Assembly: GCA_934359185.1 (NCBI GenBank)
Contig: CAKRLE010000001.1
Span: forward strand, 278,631-342,630
DNA: 64,000 nt
Origin: an uncultured Lachnospira sp.
GTDB lineage: Bacteria > Bacillota > Clostridia > Lachnospirales > Lachnospiraceae
Direction: 5' to 3'
The notes below the pieces were generated by a model that saw nothing but the letters and a program-made list of their open reading frames with translations, was not told the DNA's origin and did no database searches. How positions within the stretch are numbered: the stretch's first letter is position 1; each line of letters opens with the position of its first letter. Both the position numbers and the translations under genes were made by a program. Below are positions 46,834 to 56,332 of this stretch, one piece after another.

Positions 46834-48519
46834 TTATTCTTCATCAGGATTCTTCATTACTGCACCTCTGTTACCTGATGTAACCATAGATGCATATCTC
46901 TTTAAGTATCCTGTATTAACCTTAGGTTCTCTTGGCTTCCATTCAGCCTTTCTTGCAGCAAGTTCCTCATCAGATACCATAAGTTCAAGCTTGAATTCCG
47001 AAATATTGATGCTTATCATATCGCCTTCCTTTACAAGTGCAATAGGACCGCCTACAGCTGCTTCTGGTGATACATGTCCGATAGAAGCACCACGGCTTGC
47101 ACCTGAAAAACGTCCATCTGTGATAAGCGCTACGCTTGAACCAAGTCCCATACCTGCTATAGCAGATGTAGGGTTTAACATCTCTCTCATACCAGGACCA
47201 CCCTTAGGACCTTCATATCTGATAACAACAACATCGCCTTCTACAATCTTACCACCCTTGATTGCTGCAATAGCATCTTCTTCACAATCAAATACTCTTG
47301 CTGGACCTGTATGCACAAGCATCTCTTCAACAACCGCTGAACGCTTGACAACTGAGCCATCTGGCGCAAGGTTACCAGAAAGTACAGCAAGTCCACCTGT
47401 CTTAGAGTATGGATTATCAACTGGTCTTATAACCTCTGGATTAAGATTCTTGGCATCCTTGATGTTCTCACCAACAGTCTTTCCTGTAACTGTTATACAG
47501 TCTCTGTTAAGTAATCCAAGGTCATCAAGCTCTTTCATTACTGCATATACACCACCAGCTTCATTAAGATCTTCCATATATGTAGGACCTGCAGGAGCAA
47601 GATGACAAAGATTAGGTGTCTTTGCATTAATCTCATTAGCAAACTTAATATCGAAATCGAATCCAACTTCATGCGCGATAGCTGGAAGATGAAGCATACT
47701 GTTAGTTGAACATCCAAGAGCCATATCAACTGTAAGAGCATTAAGAATTGCCTCCTTAGTCATGATATCTCTTGGTCTTATGTTCTTCTTTAACATATCC
47801 ATAACTGCCATACCTGCATGCTTTGCAAGTCTGATTCTGTCAGAATATACAGCAGGAATTGTACCATTGCCTCTAAGTCCCATACCAAGAGCTTCTGTAA
47901 GACAATTCATTGAGTTAGCTGTATACATACCTGAACATGAACCGCATGTTGGACATACCTTCTGTTCGTATTCGCGGACCTGCTCCTCTGTCATAGTTCC
48001 TGCAGCATATGAACCGACTGCCTCAAACATTGATGATAAGCTTCTCTTTCTTCCATCAACCTTACCAGCAAGCATTGGACCACCGCTGACAAATACTGTT
48101 GGCACATTAACTCTTGCTGCTGCCATAAGAAGTCCTGGAACATTCTTATCACAGTTAGGAACCATAACAAGTGCATCGAACTGGTGTGCTGTTGCCATAC
48201 ACTCTGTTGAATCAGCTATTAAATCTCTTGTAACAAGAGAATACTTCATTCCCACATGTCCCATTGCAATACCATCACATACCGCTATAGCAGGGAATAC
48301 TACTGGAACACCACCAGCCTCTGCAACACCAAGCTTGACTGCATTGACAATCTTATCAAGATTCATGTGACCTGGAACAATCTCATTATATGAACTTACA
48401 ATACCAACTAATGGCTTGTCCATCTCTTCCTCTGTGAATCCTAATGCATTAAATAACGAACGGTGAGGTGCCTGCTGCATCCCCTTTTTAACATTATCGC
48501 TCTTCATATATATCTCCAT
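46834..48519 (-). CDS. ilvD: Dihydroxy-acid dehydratase
   Basis: IlvD dehydrates dihydroxy acids in isoleucine and valine synthesis, using an Fe-S cluster. The 561-residue protein has cysteine ligands in NCDKNVPG and [19 protein letters not shown], with the active region [20 protein letters not shown] at the C-terminal side. Intact. It lies between leuB and ilvB with spacings of 21 and 36 bases, so one mRNA is likely. Confidence 0.97.
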   Translation of the reverse strand: MEIYMKSDNVKKGMQQAPHRSLFNALGFTEEEMDKPLVGIVSSYNEIVPGHMNLDKIVNAVKLGVAEAGGVPVVFPAIAVCDGIAMGHVGMKYSLVTRDLIADSTECMATAHQFDALVMVPNCDKNVPGLLMAAARVNVPTVFVSGGPMLAGKVDGRKRSLSSMFEAVGSYAAGTMTEEQVREYEQKVCPTCGSCSGMYTANSMNCLTEALGMGLRGNGTIPAVYSDRIRLAKHAGMAVMDMLKKNIRPRDIMTKEAILNALTVDMALGCSTNSMLHLPAIAHEVGFDFDIKFANEINAKTPNLCHLAPAGPTYMEDLNEAGGVYAVMKELDDLGLLNRDCITVTGKTVGENIKDAKNLNPEVIRPVDNPYSKTGGLAVLSGNLAPDGSVVKRSAVVEEMLVHTGPARVFDCEEDAIAAIKGGKIVEGDVVVIRYEGPKGGPGMREMLNPTSAIAGMGLGSSVALITDGRFSGASRGASIGHVSPEAAVGGPIALVKEGDMISINISEFKLELMVSDEELAARKAEWKPREPKVNTGYLKRYASMVTSGNRGAVMKNPDEE

Positions 48520-48540
48520 TCTGCTGTATACAGCTGTTAA

Positions 48541-49623
48541 TTATATCCTATCAGCTATGAGGTCGCCCATCATAGTTGTACTGCACTGTGTCATTCCATC
48601 TGACATAATATCTATTGTTCTGTAATTCTCCTTGAGGACCTGTGCAACTGCCGCCTCTACCGCATCTGCTTCCTTGTCAAGGTCAAGCGAATATCTTAAC
48701 ATCATGGCTGCACTAAGTATTGTTGCTATCGGATTAGCGATGTCCTTACCTGCAATATCTGGTGCTGAACCATGACTTGGCTCATATAATCCAAGCTTCG
48801 TCTTACCAAGGCTTGCTGATGAGAGCATTCCGATTGAACCTGTTATCATGCTCGCTTCATCCGATAAAATATCACCAAACATATTCTCTGTAAGAATAAC
48901 ATCAAACTGTCCAGGATTCATGACAAGCTGCATCGCGCAGTTATCAACAAGCATGTTAGTCACCTCAACCTCTGGATAGTCCTTAGCAACCTCTGCAACA
49001 ACCTTTCTCCAGAGTCTTGATGAATCAAGAACATTAGCCTTATCAACACTGACAAGCTTCTTACGGCGCTTCATGGCAATCTCAAAACCCTTGATTGCTA
49101 TTCTTCTTATCTCTTCTTCATTATATGTAAGAGTATCAACAGCTGTTATAACTCCGTTAATCTCCTCCGTATGTCTTTCGCCAAAATACAGACCACCAGT
49201 TAACTCTCTCATGATAACCATGTCAAATCCGTCACCGATAATCTCATCCTTCAACGGACAAGCATCCTTTAATTCATTATAAAGATGTGCTGGACGTATA
49301 TTAGCAAACAGCTCAAGATCCTTACGAATCTTTAAAAGACCTGCTTCCGGCCTTAAATTAGGCGCTACATCATACCATCTTGAATTACCCACATTACCAC
49401 CGACAGCTCCAAGTAAAACTGCATCTGATTCCTTGGCAGTCTCAACTGCTTCATCAGTAAGTGGAACGCCGCATGCATCAATTGAACATCCCCCCATCAG
49501 AATCTCTGTATAGTTGAATTCATGTCCAAAGCGCACTCCAACCTTATCCAGAACCTTTCTTGCCTCTCTTACTATCTCTGGCCCAATGCCATCGCCTGGA
49601 ATCAGCGTAATATTATAATTCAT
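48541..49623 (-). CDS. leuB: 3-isopropylmalate dehydrogenase
   Basis: LeuB oxidises and decarboxylates 3-isopropylmalate in leucine synthesis. The 360-residue protein has [17 protein letters not shown], the substrate loop [14 protein letters not shown], and metal-binding acids in [19 protein letters not shown], ending with [19 protein letters not shown]. It is first in the leuB-ilvD-ilvB unit. leuA, leuC and leuD are not in the window. Confidence 0.97.
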   Translation of the reverse strand: MNYNITLIPGDGIGPEIVREARKVLDKVGVRFGHEFNYTEILMGGCSIDACGVPLTDEAVETAKESDAVLLGAVGGNVGNSRWYDVAPNLRPEAGLLKIRKDLELFANIRPAHLYNELKDACPLKDEIIGDGFDMVIMRELTGGLYFGERHTEEINGVITAVDTLTYNEEEIRRIAIKGFEIAMKRRKKLVSVDKANVLDSSRLWRKVVAEVAKDYPEVEVTNMLVDNCAMQLVMNPGQFDVILTENMFGDILSDEASMITGSIGMLSSASLGKTKLGLYEPSHGSAPDIAGKDIANPIATILSAAMMLRYSLDLDKEADAVEAAVAQVLKENYRTIDIMSDGMTQCSTTMMGDLIADRI

Positions 49624-49681
49624 AGAATCCCTCCATATATCTTACACTTATAGTATACATTCAATAAACTAGATCTTTTAT

Positions 49682-49710
49682 ATATTACCTTATATAACCA
49701 TATTTTTCAA
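49682..49710 (-). promoter_or_regulatory. Probable sigma-A promoter of leuB-ilvD-ilvB
   Basis: Minus strand TTGAAA, 17-base spacer, TAATAT, with the start codon about 60 bases downstream. Its hexamers are identical to those of the codY promoter. The leader is too short for a T-box or leader-peptide attenuator. Confidence 0.55.
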
Positions 49711-49751
49711 CTATAATTATCTTAATGCAACCACACATGCCATATTAACCG

Positions 49752-49987
49752 GATTTGGATTCTTTATTAAATTATCTTCTAAAAAATCCAAAATCACACA
49801 TTATACACTTCGCTAAACCCAATATTTTTCCCTATATTTTAAAAAGGACAAAAAAATCCATAAATCCAGCATTTTCTGGATTTTGCACCACTATTTGCTT
49901 CATTTGACCCAAAACATCATTCTATAACGCCCTATTCATATAGAATTTGGATTTTTCATCGAATATTCCACTAAAGAATCCAAATTC
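49752..49987. repeat. Three inverted repeats on one core motif upstream of leuB
   Basis: Within the 500-base gene-free gap between leuB and yajC are three inverted repeats. They are GATTTGGATT/AATCCAAAATC (49752-49795), AAATCCAG/CTGGATTT (49862-49883) and GAATTTGGATT/AATCCAAATTC (49943-49987). All share a TTTGGATT/AATCCAAA-like core. They begin about 40 bases upstream of the leuB -35. CATTTTCTGGATTTT (49870-49884), overlapping the middle one, matches a CodY box at 11 of 15 positions. No ORF or known RNA element was seen in the gap. Confidence 0.65.
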
Positions 49988-50060
49988 CCAAACATTCTTC
50001 AGGTTATAGTTCAAAACATGTTGATATTTTAATTCCATTCACCACATTTTTCCTATATAC

Positions 50061-50110
50061 AAAAAGCGCCTCTTGAAACATACACCATAAATGTACATAT
50101 CAAAAGGCGC
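50061..50110 (-). terminator. Intrinsic terminator after yajC
   Basis: On the minus strand GCGCCTTTTGA pairs with TCAAGAGGCGC (one G-U pair) around a long loop and is followed by TTTTT. It ends the long unit running from the cyclophilin gene to yajC. Confidence 0.8.
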
Positions 50111-50127
50111 ATAAAAGCGCATAAATA

Positions 50128-50415
50128 TTACTGCTCACTTGAAGCTGCGGCTGGCTTTTCAACCTGCTCAATAGCACTCTTTCTCATTGAAATACGGCAG
50201 TTTTTGTTATTACCAAACTCCACAATAACGTCATCATCTGTTATATCAATAACAACACCATAGAATCCACTTGTTGTAAGAACATAATCTCCCTTTTCAA
50301 TCGAATCCATAAGCTGTTTCTGCTTCTGCTGCTGTTTCTTCTGTGGTCTGACAGCAAGAAAATACATTAACGCAATAATAACAACGATGTAAACTATAAG
50401 AACCAAGCCCTGCAT
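50128..50415 (-). CDS. yajC: Preprotein translocase accessory subunit YajC
   Basis: YajC associates with SecDF at the translocon. The 95-residue protein has one transmembrane helix (residues 4-22) followed by the family signature YFLAVRPQKKQQQKQKQLMD and KGDYVLTTSGFYGVV. It follows tgt by 82 bases, the common tgt-yajC order; secD and secF are not in the window. Confidence 0.94.
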   Translation of the reverse strand: MQGLVLIVYIVVIIALMYFLAVRPQKKQQQKQKQLMDSIEKGDYVLTTSGFYGVVIDITDDDVIVEFGNNKNCRISMRKSAIEQVEKPAAASSEQ

Positions 50416-50497
50416 AATAATCCTCCAAATATTGTATTCGTGTTAAAATAATTAACAGTGTTAATAATAACCTAAAAAGTCACTGATGTCTAGCACT

Positions 50498-51622
50498 TTA
50501 TAAAGTCTTAAGAAGTTCAAGCCTTTCTTTCTTGAATGCGCTGTAATTTCCCTCATCAATCGCATTTCTTATATCTTCCATAAGATGATTATAAAAATAC
50601 AGATTATGGATAACACAAAGTCTCATTCCAAGCATCTCTTTTGCCTTTAACAGATGTCTTATATAAGCCCTTGAATACTGGCATGCCTCGCACTGGCATC
50701 CCTCTTCAATTGGTCTGTCATCCTTCTCATACTGTGCATTGAACAGATTAATCTTGCCAAACTTTGTATATACATGCCCATGACGTCCATTTCTTGATGG
50801 GTATACACAGTCAAAGAAGTCCACGCCCCTGTCGACAGCCTCTAAAATATTAGCCGGTGTTCCCACGCCCATAAGATAGGTTGGCTTGTCCTCTGGAAGA
50901 TATGGAACAGTCTCATCAAGAATATGATACATTTCCTCATGGGTCTCACCTACCGCAAGGCCACCTACTGCATAGCCATCAAGATTCATTTCTGATATGC
51001 GCTTTGCATGATCTATCCTTATGTCTGCGTAAATAGCGCCCTGGTTAATTCCAAAAAGAAGCTGGTCGGGATTAACTGTATCCGGAAGCGCATTAAGCCT
51101 GTCCATCTCCTTCTTACATCTTTCAAGCCATCTTGTTGTCCTGTTAACTGAGTTGATTATATAATTTCTATCTGCCTTTGCAGGCGCACACTCATCAAAT
51201 GCCATTGCAATTGTAGAACCAAGGTTAGACTGTATCTGCATGCTCTCCTCTGGTCCCATGAATATCCTGTGGCCATCAATATGTGAATTAAATGTAACCC
51301 CTTCTTCTTTAATCTTTCTCAAACCCGAAAGTGAGAACACCTGGAATCCACCCGAATCAGTAAGAATTGGTCTGTCCCAATTCATGAATTTATGAAGTCC
51401 GCCCATCTCCTTAATTAGCTTATCGCCTGGTCTAACATGAAGATGATACGTATTAGACAATTCGACCTGTGTTCCTATCTTTTTAAGATCCATTGTAGAC
51501 ACAGCGCCCTTAATCGCAGCAACAGTTCCTACATTCATAAACACCGGTGTCTGAATAGTTCCATGTACCGTCTGGAGTTCTCCTCTTTTTGCTCTTCCGT
51601 CTTTTTTTAATAACTTATACAT
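50498..51622 (-). CDS. tgt: Queuine tRNA-ribosyltransferase
   Basis: Tgt exchanges guanine 34 in GUN-anticodon tRNAs for preQ1 (or queuine). The 374-residue protein has the active-site aspartates in RPILTDSGGFQVFSLSGLRK and DCVYPSRNGRHGH (about residue 265), and the zinc ligands in CQCEACQYSRAYIRHL with a following histidine. Full length; follows aroC by 15 bases. Confidence 0.97.
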   Translation of the reverse strand: MYKLLKKDGRAKRGELQTVHGTIQTPVFMNVGTVAAIKGAVSTMDLKKIGTQVELSNTYHLHVRPGDKLIKEMGGLHKFMNWDRPILTDSGGFQVFSLSGLRKIKEEGVTFNSHIDGHRIFMGPEESMQIQSNLGSTIAMAFDECAPAKADRNYIINSVNRTTRWLERCKKEMDRLNALPDTVNPDQLLFGINQGAIYADIRIDHAKRISEMNLDGYAVGGLAVGETHEEMYHILDETVPYLPEDKPTYLMGVGTPANILEAVDRGVDFFDCVYPSRNGRHGHVYTKFGKINLFNAQYEKDDRPIEEGCQCEACQYSRAYIRHLLKAKEMLGMRLCVIHNLYFYNHLMEDIRNAIDEGNYSAFKKERLELLKTL

Positions 51623-51637
51623 ATCTATTTTCCTGTC

Positions 51638-52741
51638 TTAAATATTCTTATAAAAGTCTACGATCCTATCCATTCTCGCTGTCATATTTTCAAATATCTG
51701 GTCAACAAGCGCAATCGCAGCCATTGCTTCAACAACAACGACAGCTCTTGGAACTATCATTGGATCGTGACGTCCTTTAATTGATACCTCTATCTCTTCA
51801 CCATTCTTATTAACAGTATTCTGGATTGACGTGATAGATGGTGTCGGTTTAAATGCAGCCCTGAACACTATATCGGAGCCATCGCTCATACCGCCAAGGA
51901 TTCCACCTGCATGGTTAGTTTTCTTGACAACACTGCCATCTTTTATGGCAAATGCATCATTGTTAGATAATCCTGTAGCTTCAGCCACCTTAAACCCATC
52001 GCCAATCTCAAATCCTTTGACAGCACCTATTGATGTCACAGCCTTAGCAAGTGTTGAACTTAACTTATCAAACACCGGCTCACCGATTCCTGGCATAACG
52101 CCTGTTATAACACACTCAACAATTCCTCCCACAGAATCACCATTTTTCATTATCTCCTGTGCACGCCTTTCAACCTCTGCTGCCGCCTGCTCATCTGGCA
52201 TGTTAAATGGATTTTCACTCATTTGGGAAAGATTGAATCTGCCATAATCAATGGCAACTCCTGCTATCTCTTTTGAATATGCATTGACAGTTATGCCTAA
52301 CTGCTCAAGAATCTTCTTAGCCACGGCTCCTGCGGCAACTCTGCCTATTGTCTCACGGCCAGAGCTTCTTCCGCCGCCTCTGTAGTCCCTGAAACCATAT
52401 TTTTCATCAAATGTATAATCAGCATGTCCCGGTCTGTAATACTGTGCTATCTCTGAATAGTCAGACGACCTCTGTGTTTTATTCAGAACAGCCATTGATA
52501 TAGGTGTACCAGTTGTCTTTCCCTCAAATAAACCTGACATAATACACACCTCGTCAGCTTCCTTACGTGGTGTCGTAAATTTAGACTGTCCTGGCTTACG
52601 TCTGTTAAGCATCTGCTGGACATCTTCTGCCGATAAAGGAAGTCCTGCCGGACATCCGTCGATTACAACACCAAGCCCCTCTCCATGGGACTCTCCCCAT
52701 GTCATTATCTTAAATCTGCTTCCAAATGAAGAACCAGCCAT
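51638..52741 (-). CDS. aroC: Chorismate synthase
   Basis: AroC makes chorismate from EPSP, using reduced FMN. The protein has 367 residues from the ATG at 52741 (MAGSSFGSRFKIMTWGESHG), with GESHGEGLGVVIDGCPAGLP, RYRGGGRSSGRETIGRVAAG-like (YRGGGRSSGRETIGRVAAG) and GRHDPMIVPRAVVVVEAMAA. A frame 13 residues longer is not typical. It is the last biosynthetic gene of a unit that starts with the zinc-ribbon genes. Confidence 0.97.
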   Translation of the reverse strand: MAGSSFGSRFKIMTWGESHGEGLGVVIDGCPAGLPLSAEDVQQMLNRRKPGQSKFTTPRKEADEVCIMSGLFEGKTTGTPISMAVLNKTQRSSDYSEIAQYYRPGHADYTFDEKYGFRDYRGGGRSSGRETIGRVAAGAVAKKILEQLGITVNAYSKEIAGVAIDYGRFNLSQMSENPFNMPDEQAAAEVERRAQEIMKNGDSVGGIVECVITGVMPGIGEPVFDKLSSTLAKAVTSIGAVKGFEIGDGFKVAEATGLSNNDAFAIKDGSVVKKTNHAGGILGGMSDGSDIVFRAAFKPTPSITSIQNTVNKNGEEIEVSIKGRHDPMIVPRAVVVVEAMAAIALVDQIFENMTARMDRIVDFYKNI

Positions 52742-52802
52742 ATCATACCAACCTTTCCATCTAATAATACATTTTGCCAAATCACTATCGGTGATTTTAA
52801 CA

Positions 52803-53249
52803 TTATTTAATCATATTATCAATTCTTTTCTTAAGCGGCGCAAGCGAGCCCATACGTCCTGCCGCATCATCTGACATTGCAGCCACGCTGTCCGCCTTGG
52901 AAGAATTGCCGGATGTCTCATACACTTTTCTGTAAAATTCCGCTTTGAAATAATCTGCCACAGCCATGCTCTCATACAACTCTTTATCATTTTTATCAGT
53001 CTTATCATTGTCATCGAGCACGAATTTATTTCTGTTCGTATAATAAACCGCTTTTCCATATTCTCCATTCTTATAACATTCCATAAGCCTGTATGAGCCC
53101 CATAATCTGTCATTATTGCTCCTGTCTTCTGTTACTGCAATTATCACTGCCGCATTAAGCACAACAAGTATAACAATTATAACATCCATAATCATAAGCT
53201 TTTTTCTGGTCTTTCCCTCATGAGTTCTGTGTACCGCATCATTTTTCAT
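52803..53249 (-). CDS. Hypothetical membrane protein, fourth gene of the zinc-ribbon cluster
   Basis: I do not recognise this 148-residue protein. A basic cytoplasmic N-terminus (KNDAVHRTHEGKTRKK) is followed by one transmembrane helix (about residues 18-38) and a helical extracytoplasmic domain with YKNGEYGKAVYYTNRNK and ADYFKAEFYRKVYET. The domain looks like a shortened relative of those in the two neighbouring proteins. GAGGAG lies eight bases before the ATG at 53249, inside the end of the upstream gene (11-base overlap). Confidence 0.7.
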   Translation of the reverse strand: MKNDAVHRTHEGKTRKKLMIMDVIIVILVVLNAAVIIAVTEDRSNNDRLWGSYRLMECYKNGEYGKAVYYTNRNKFVLDDNDKTDKNDKELYESMAVADYFKAEFYRKVYETSGNSSKADSVAAMSDDAAGRMGSLAPLKKRIDNMIK

Positions 53250-53928
53250 CAGTAATACTCCTCTCAACAAGGCATCTGTTAATTCTTGCTCCTGAATATG
53301 TGCTTATATTCATAATATCCTCATCTGTAAGATGATAATACTTTTTGAGAAGTCCACCCATATCCTTCTGCATCCGCTCAAGATATGTCCTATTCTCATC
53401 TGTTACAGCCGCTTTCTTATCTTTATAAGCAGACATCTGCGTGTAGTAATAAAATTCCTCAAGATAACTGCTAAGATTAGCAACATCATTTTCCTTAAGA
53501 TTGATATTATCGCTATCCTTATGCATAAATCCTTCAGCCCATTTAAAATACCTGGCTCCCATAAGCACTGGATACTGCTTTTCAAACGCATCATTATCAA
53601 GCGCACCTATAGAATCACTGTAATCAGACACTGCCTCATAATCGCCATTTTCAAGATACGAATATATAACATCATTGACTGACTGGCTGTTATTGCTGAT
53701 TGACGCTTTAGCAGCAGCCTGTCCAAGCGGTTTTACCATGAATGCACCAATAAATCCAATTATAAAAAGAGCCGCTCCCACAGCAATAAGCGCAATTCTT
53801 TTTGATTTACCAGCATTTGCGGCAGTTCTTCTGTATGCAGATTCTTCAGCTGCATTAAAAGACTTGTCAAAATCCTTCATCTTCTTTTGATGCTGTCTCA
53901 TATAGTCATTGTCTCTATCTGTTTTCAT
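53239..53928 (-). CDS. Hypothetical membrane protein, third gene of the zinc-ribbon cluster
   Basis: A 229-residue protein of unknown function. The N-terminal 43 residues are charged and have no zinc ribbon. One transmembrane helix lies near residues 45-65. The outer domain has ENGDYEAVSDYSDSIGALDN, LEEFYYYTQMSAYKD and KYYHLTDEDIMNISTYSGA. These line up in order with DEDYYRFFSYADSINIDG, LDEFYDMDNLHYIYG and TYFYINDDEALAVRSMSSS of the first gene, so I infer they are distant paralogues. The start overlaps the second gene by 14 bases. Confidence 0.72.
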   Translation of the reverse strand: MKTDRDNDYMRQHQKKMKDFDKSFNAAEESAYRRTAANAGKSKRIALIAVGAALFIIGFIGAFMVKPLGQAAAKASISNNSQSVNDVIYSYLENGDYEAVSDYSDSIGALDNDAFEKQYPVLMGARYFKWAEGFMHKDSDNINLKENDVANLSSYLEEFYYYTQMSAYKDKKAAVTDENRTYLERMQKDMGGLLKKYYHLTDEDIMNISTYSGARINRCLVERSITDEK

Positions 53929-54244
53929 CAATTAATTCTTCCCTGATCTGATTAAAATGTACCACATCATTATGATGGTCATATGCCTTTATCAAAACAA
54001 CTGCCGATACTATCAATGCCGCTGTAATTAACACAATAGCCAGCACTTTGGCAGCCTCTTTTATGACAAGTCCGGCTCTTATATCTGCAAGCTCTGACAT
54101 TGTCTGCCTTAAACCTGCAAGTCCTGTCATGTATCTTTTTTCCTGTCCATAAAAGCCAGCCGAACCACAATACGGACACTCTGTCAGTTCTCGGTTATAC
54201 GATGCACCACACGACGGACATATCACATTTATTTTATCACTCAT
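53915..54244 (-). CDS. Zinc-ribbon membrane protein, second gene of the cluster
   Basis: A 109-residue protein with an N-terminal zinc ribbon (Cys 9, 12, 23 and 26; CPSCGASYN then CPYCGSAG), a linker and one transmembrane helix near residues 67-88, then a short tail. It lacks the helical outer domain of its neighbours. It starts two bases after the first gene's stop and overlaps the third. Function unknown. Confidence 0.75.
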   Translation of the reverse strand: MSDKINVICPSCGASYNRELTECPYCGSAGFYGQEKRYMTGLAGLRQTMSELADIRAGLVIKEAAKVLAIVLITAALIVSAVVLIKAYDHHNDVVHFNQIREELIDENR

Positions 54245-54246
54245 AC

Positions 54247-55011
54247 CTAATCACCCAACGCACCATGTCTTTCGATGCTTTCTTCAATAACAAGCTGTAT
54301 CTGGCTGCTGCTCATGCTTCTTACAGCAAGCGCCTCATCATCATTAATATAGAAATATGTCTTTAATATATCACCCATGTTATCATAGATAGAATGAACC
54401 TTCTTGTCTGAATCTGCGCCCATTGCAAGTTTTCCATATATATAATGAAGGTTATCCATGTCATAAAACTCATCAAGAAGACTACATGCACCAGATAATG
54501 CCCTGTTCTTATCATATGTATTATCTGCTGCCAGATATTCTGCCACGTAATTATTGATGAAAATGTATATCTGTGCCGCTTCTATCTGCGGATGATATTC
54601 AAGAAACGGTCCATCAGCCCATCCGTCTATATTAATACTATCTGCATAACTAAAGAACCTGTAATAATCCTCATCTTCCCAGTATCTGTCAAGATTAGCT
54701 TTCACCTCATACTCGCGCTTTGCTGCATCCTTCTGGGTATCAAAATACGAATCATGATAAATCACGTAAATCAGCCCTGCAATAAATGTGACAACTAATA
54801 TTGCCATTATTATTCCACGCACCATAAATTTCACTGTGTTAAGCTTCTGCTCACTGATATACCGGTCTGCTTTATCGGTCTTTGCCTGATACATTTCTGT
54901 GTCTTTCTGATACTGCTGTCCAATTGGATTATCCCTTCCACAATGTGGACATATCTTATCAGTGAGTGCCACACTTCCTCCGCAGTACCGGCAATGCATA
55001 TTATCTTTCAA
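54247..55011 (-). CDS. Zinc-ribbon membrane protein with helical outer domain, first gene of the cluster
   Basis: A 254-residue protein. The N-terminal zinc ribbon has Cys 7, 10, 21 and 24 (CRYCGGSV, CPHCGRDN). One transmembrane helix lies at about residues 66-85, followed by a roughly 165-residue, probably extracytoplasmic, helical domain rich in Tyr, Asp and Ala. No catalytic motif is visible. The zinc ribbon would face the cytoplasm. It follows the amidohydrolase by 15 bases and heads the overlapping four-gene set that ends at aroC. Confidence 0.77.
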   Translation of the reverse strand: MKDNMHCRYCGGSVALTDKICPHCGRDNPIGQQYQKDTEMYQAKTDKADRYISEQKLNTVKFMVRGIIMAILVVTFIAGLIYVIYHDSYFDTQKDAAKREYEVKANLDRYWEDEDYYRFFSYADSINIDGWADGPFLEYHPQIEAAQIYIFINNYVAEYLAADNTYDKNRALSGACSLLDEFYDMDNLHYIYGKLAMGADSDKKVHSIYDNMGDILKTYFYINDDEALAVRSMSSSQIQLVIEESIERHGALGD

Positions 55012-55026
55012 CTTAATTCTCCTATA

Positions 55027-56307
55027 CTATAGAAACTTGTCAAGTTCCCTCTCTACCTCTGGCATCTTCTTTGGCTTTGGATTCTTATGTATCTTTCCCT
55101 GTGCTATAACCATTGACAGATTTCTAAGCGCCTTGACATCTTCCAGAGGATTGCCATCTGTCACAATAATATCTGCCTGCTTTCCAGCTTCTATGGTTCC
55201 TGTTATATCATCAACACCCGCAAGCTTTGCATTAAGGCTTGTTGCTGAGTACAGTGCAAATGAATCTGATACCCCACAATATTTGACGAAATAATACAGT
55301 TCTCTCCACATATCATAATGTGTGATATATGGACATCCAACATCTGTTCCAAGCCCAACTGGTATATCATTTTCAAGACACGCTTTCGCACAGTCAATTA
55401 TTCCCTTAAACACAATATTGCCGTTGAACTGCTGCTCCTGTGTTGCATGTGAAATGCTTCTGTCAAACAGTGCATATGGCAGTGCAGGTGAGATTGTTGA
55501 TACATGAAAAGCTCCTCTTTCCTTAAATAACTCAATTATCTCATCTGTAGGTTCTGCCCCATGTTCAATAGAATCAACTCCGTTTTTCAGTGCCACAAGA
55601 ACTCCCTCTGTTGACTCAACATGCGCTGCAACTTTAAGTCCAAGCTTATGTGCCTCATCACATGCCGCTTTGACTAATTCAGGCTGCATTTTAAGCACTC
55701 CCGGCTCTCCCTTAACCTTGGCATCAAGCACACCGCCAGTTATCATAAGCTTGATAAGGTCTGGTTTATCTGCCGCAATTTTCCTTACATACATAACTGC
55801 CTCATCCACACTTGTCGCCTCGTACGCAAGCGAACCAGCCATGTGTCCCTCTGGAACAGAAACCGCCATATTGGAAGCAAGTACTCTTGGGCCGTCAATC
55901 TTTCCAGCGGCAACTTTATCACGGATTATTGTGTCATAATCTGCCACGCCACCGACTGTTCTTATTGTAGTAACACCACCTAACAGCTCCTGCTTTGCAT
56001 ATCCTTCGCACATTTTGACACCAATTCTGTTAGTCAGCGCATTGCTTGTTATCAGTTTAACAAGCTTTCTTACATCTGACTGCTTTTTCTTAGGTTTGCC
56101 GCTCGCTGGAAGGTGTACGTGAAGATTGATAAGTCCGGGACATATGTAACCGCCATTGCACTGGATTCTTTTCATGTCCTTTGGCACATCAATATTATTC
56201 ACAATCGCTTCTATCATTCCATCACTAATTATTACAGCCTTGCCACTGACAGGCTTCATATCTATATGTCCATCAAGTATTATTCCATTAACAAGTGCAT
56301 ATCTCAT
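55027..56307 (-). CDS. Metal-dependent amidohydrolase, imidazolonepropionase/prolidase-like
   Basis: A 426-residue amidohydrolase-superfamily enzyme. Metal ligands are visible in LINLHVHLPASG (HxH), the lysine of LIKLMITGGVLD, the histidines of VAAHVEST and SIEHGAEP, and the aspartate of VGLGTDVGCPYI. The closest pattern is the cytoplasmic Xaa-Pro dipeptidase/imidazolonepropionase-like group. The substrate is unknown. No signal peptide. The spacing (25 bases after the cyclophilin gene, 15 bases before the zinc-ribbon genes) suggests a shared mRNA. Confidence 0.87.
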   Translation of the reverse strand: MRYALVNGIILDGHIDMKPVSGKAVIISDGMIEAIVNNIDVPKDMKRIQCNGGYICPGLINLHVHLPASGKPKKKQSDVRKLVKLITSNALTNRIGVKMCEGYAKQELLGGVTTIRTVGGVADYDTIIRDKVAAGKIDGPRVLASNMAVSVPEGHMAGSLAYEATSVDEAVMYVRKIAADKPDLIKLMITGGVLDAKVKGEPGVLKMQPELVKAACDEAHKLGLKVAAHVESTEGVLVALKNGVDSIEHGAEPTDEIIELFKERGAFHVSTISPALPYALFDRSISHATQEQQFNGNIVFKGIIDCAKACLENDIPVGLGTDVGCPYITHYDMWRELYYFVKYCGVSDSFALYSATSLNAKLAGVDDITGTIEAGKQADIIVTDGNPLEDVKALRNLSMVIAQGKIHKNPKPKKMPEVERELDKFL

Positions 56308-56332
56308 ATTATCTGCTCCTTACGTAATTTTT

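Noticed and set aside
47762..48370. Plus-strand 202-codon ORF
   Set aside because: Antisense to the well-conserved ilvD gene; no sign of its own promoter or ribosome site.
49624..50060. T-box or leader-peptide attenuator for the branched-chain operon
   Set aside because: The predicted leader is only about 50 bases, with no T-box AGGGTGG-type motif and no leucine-rich small ORF.
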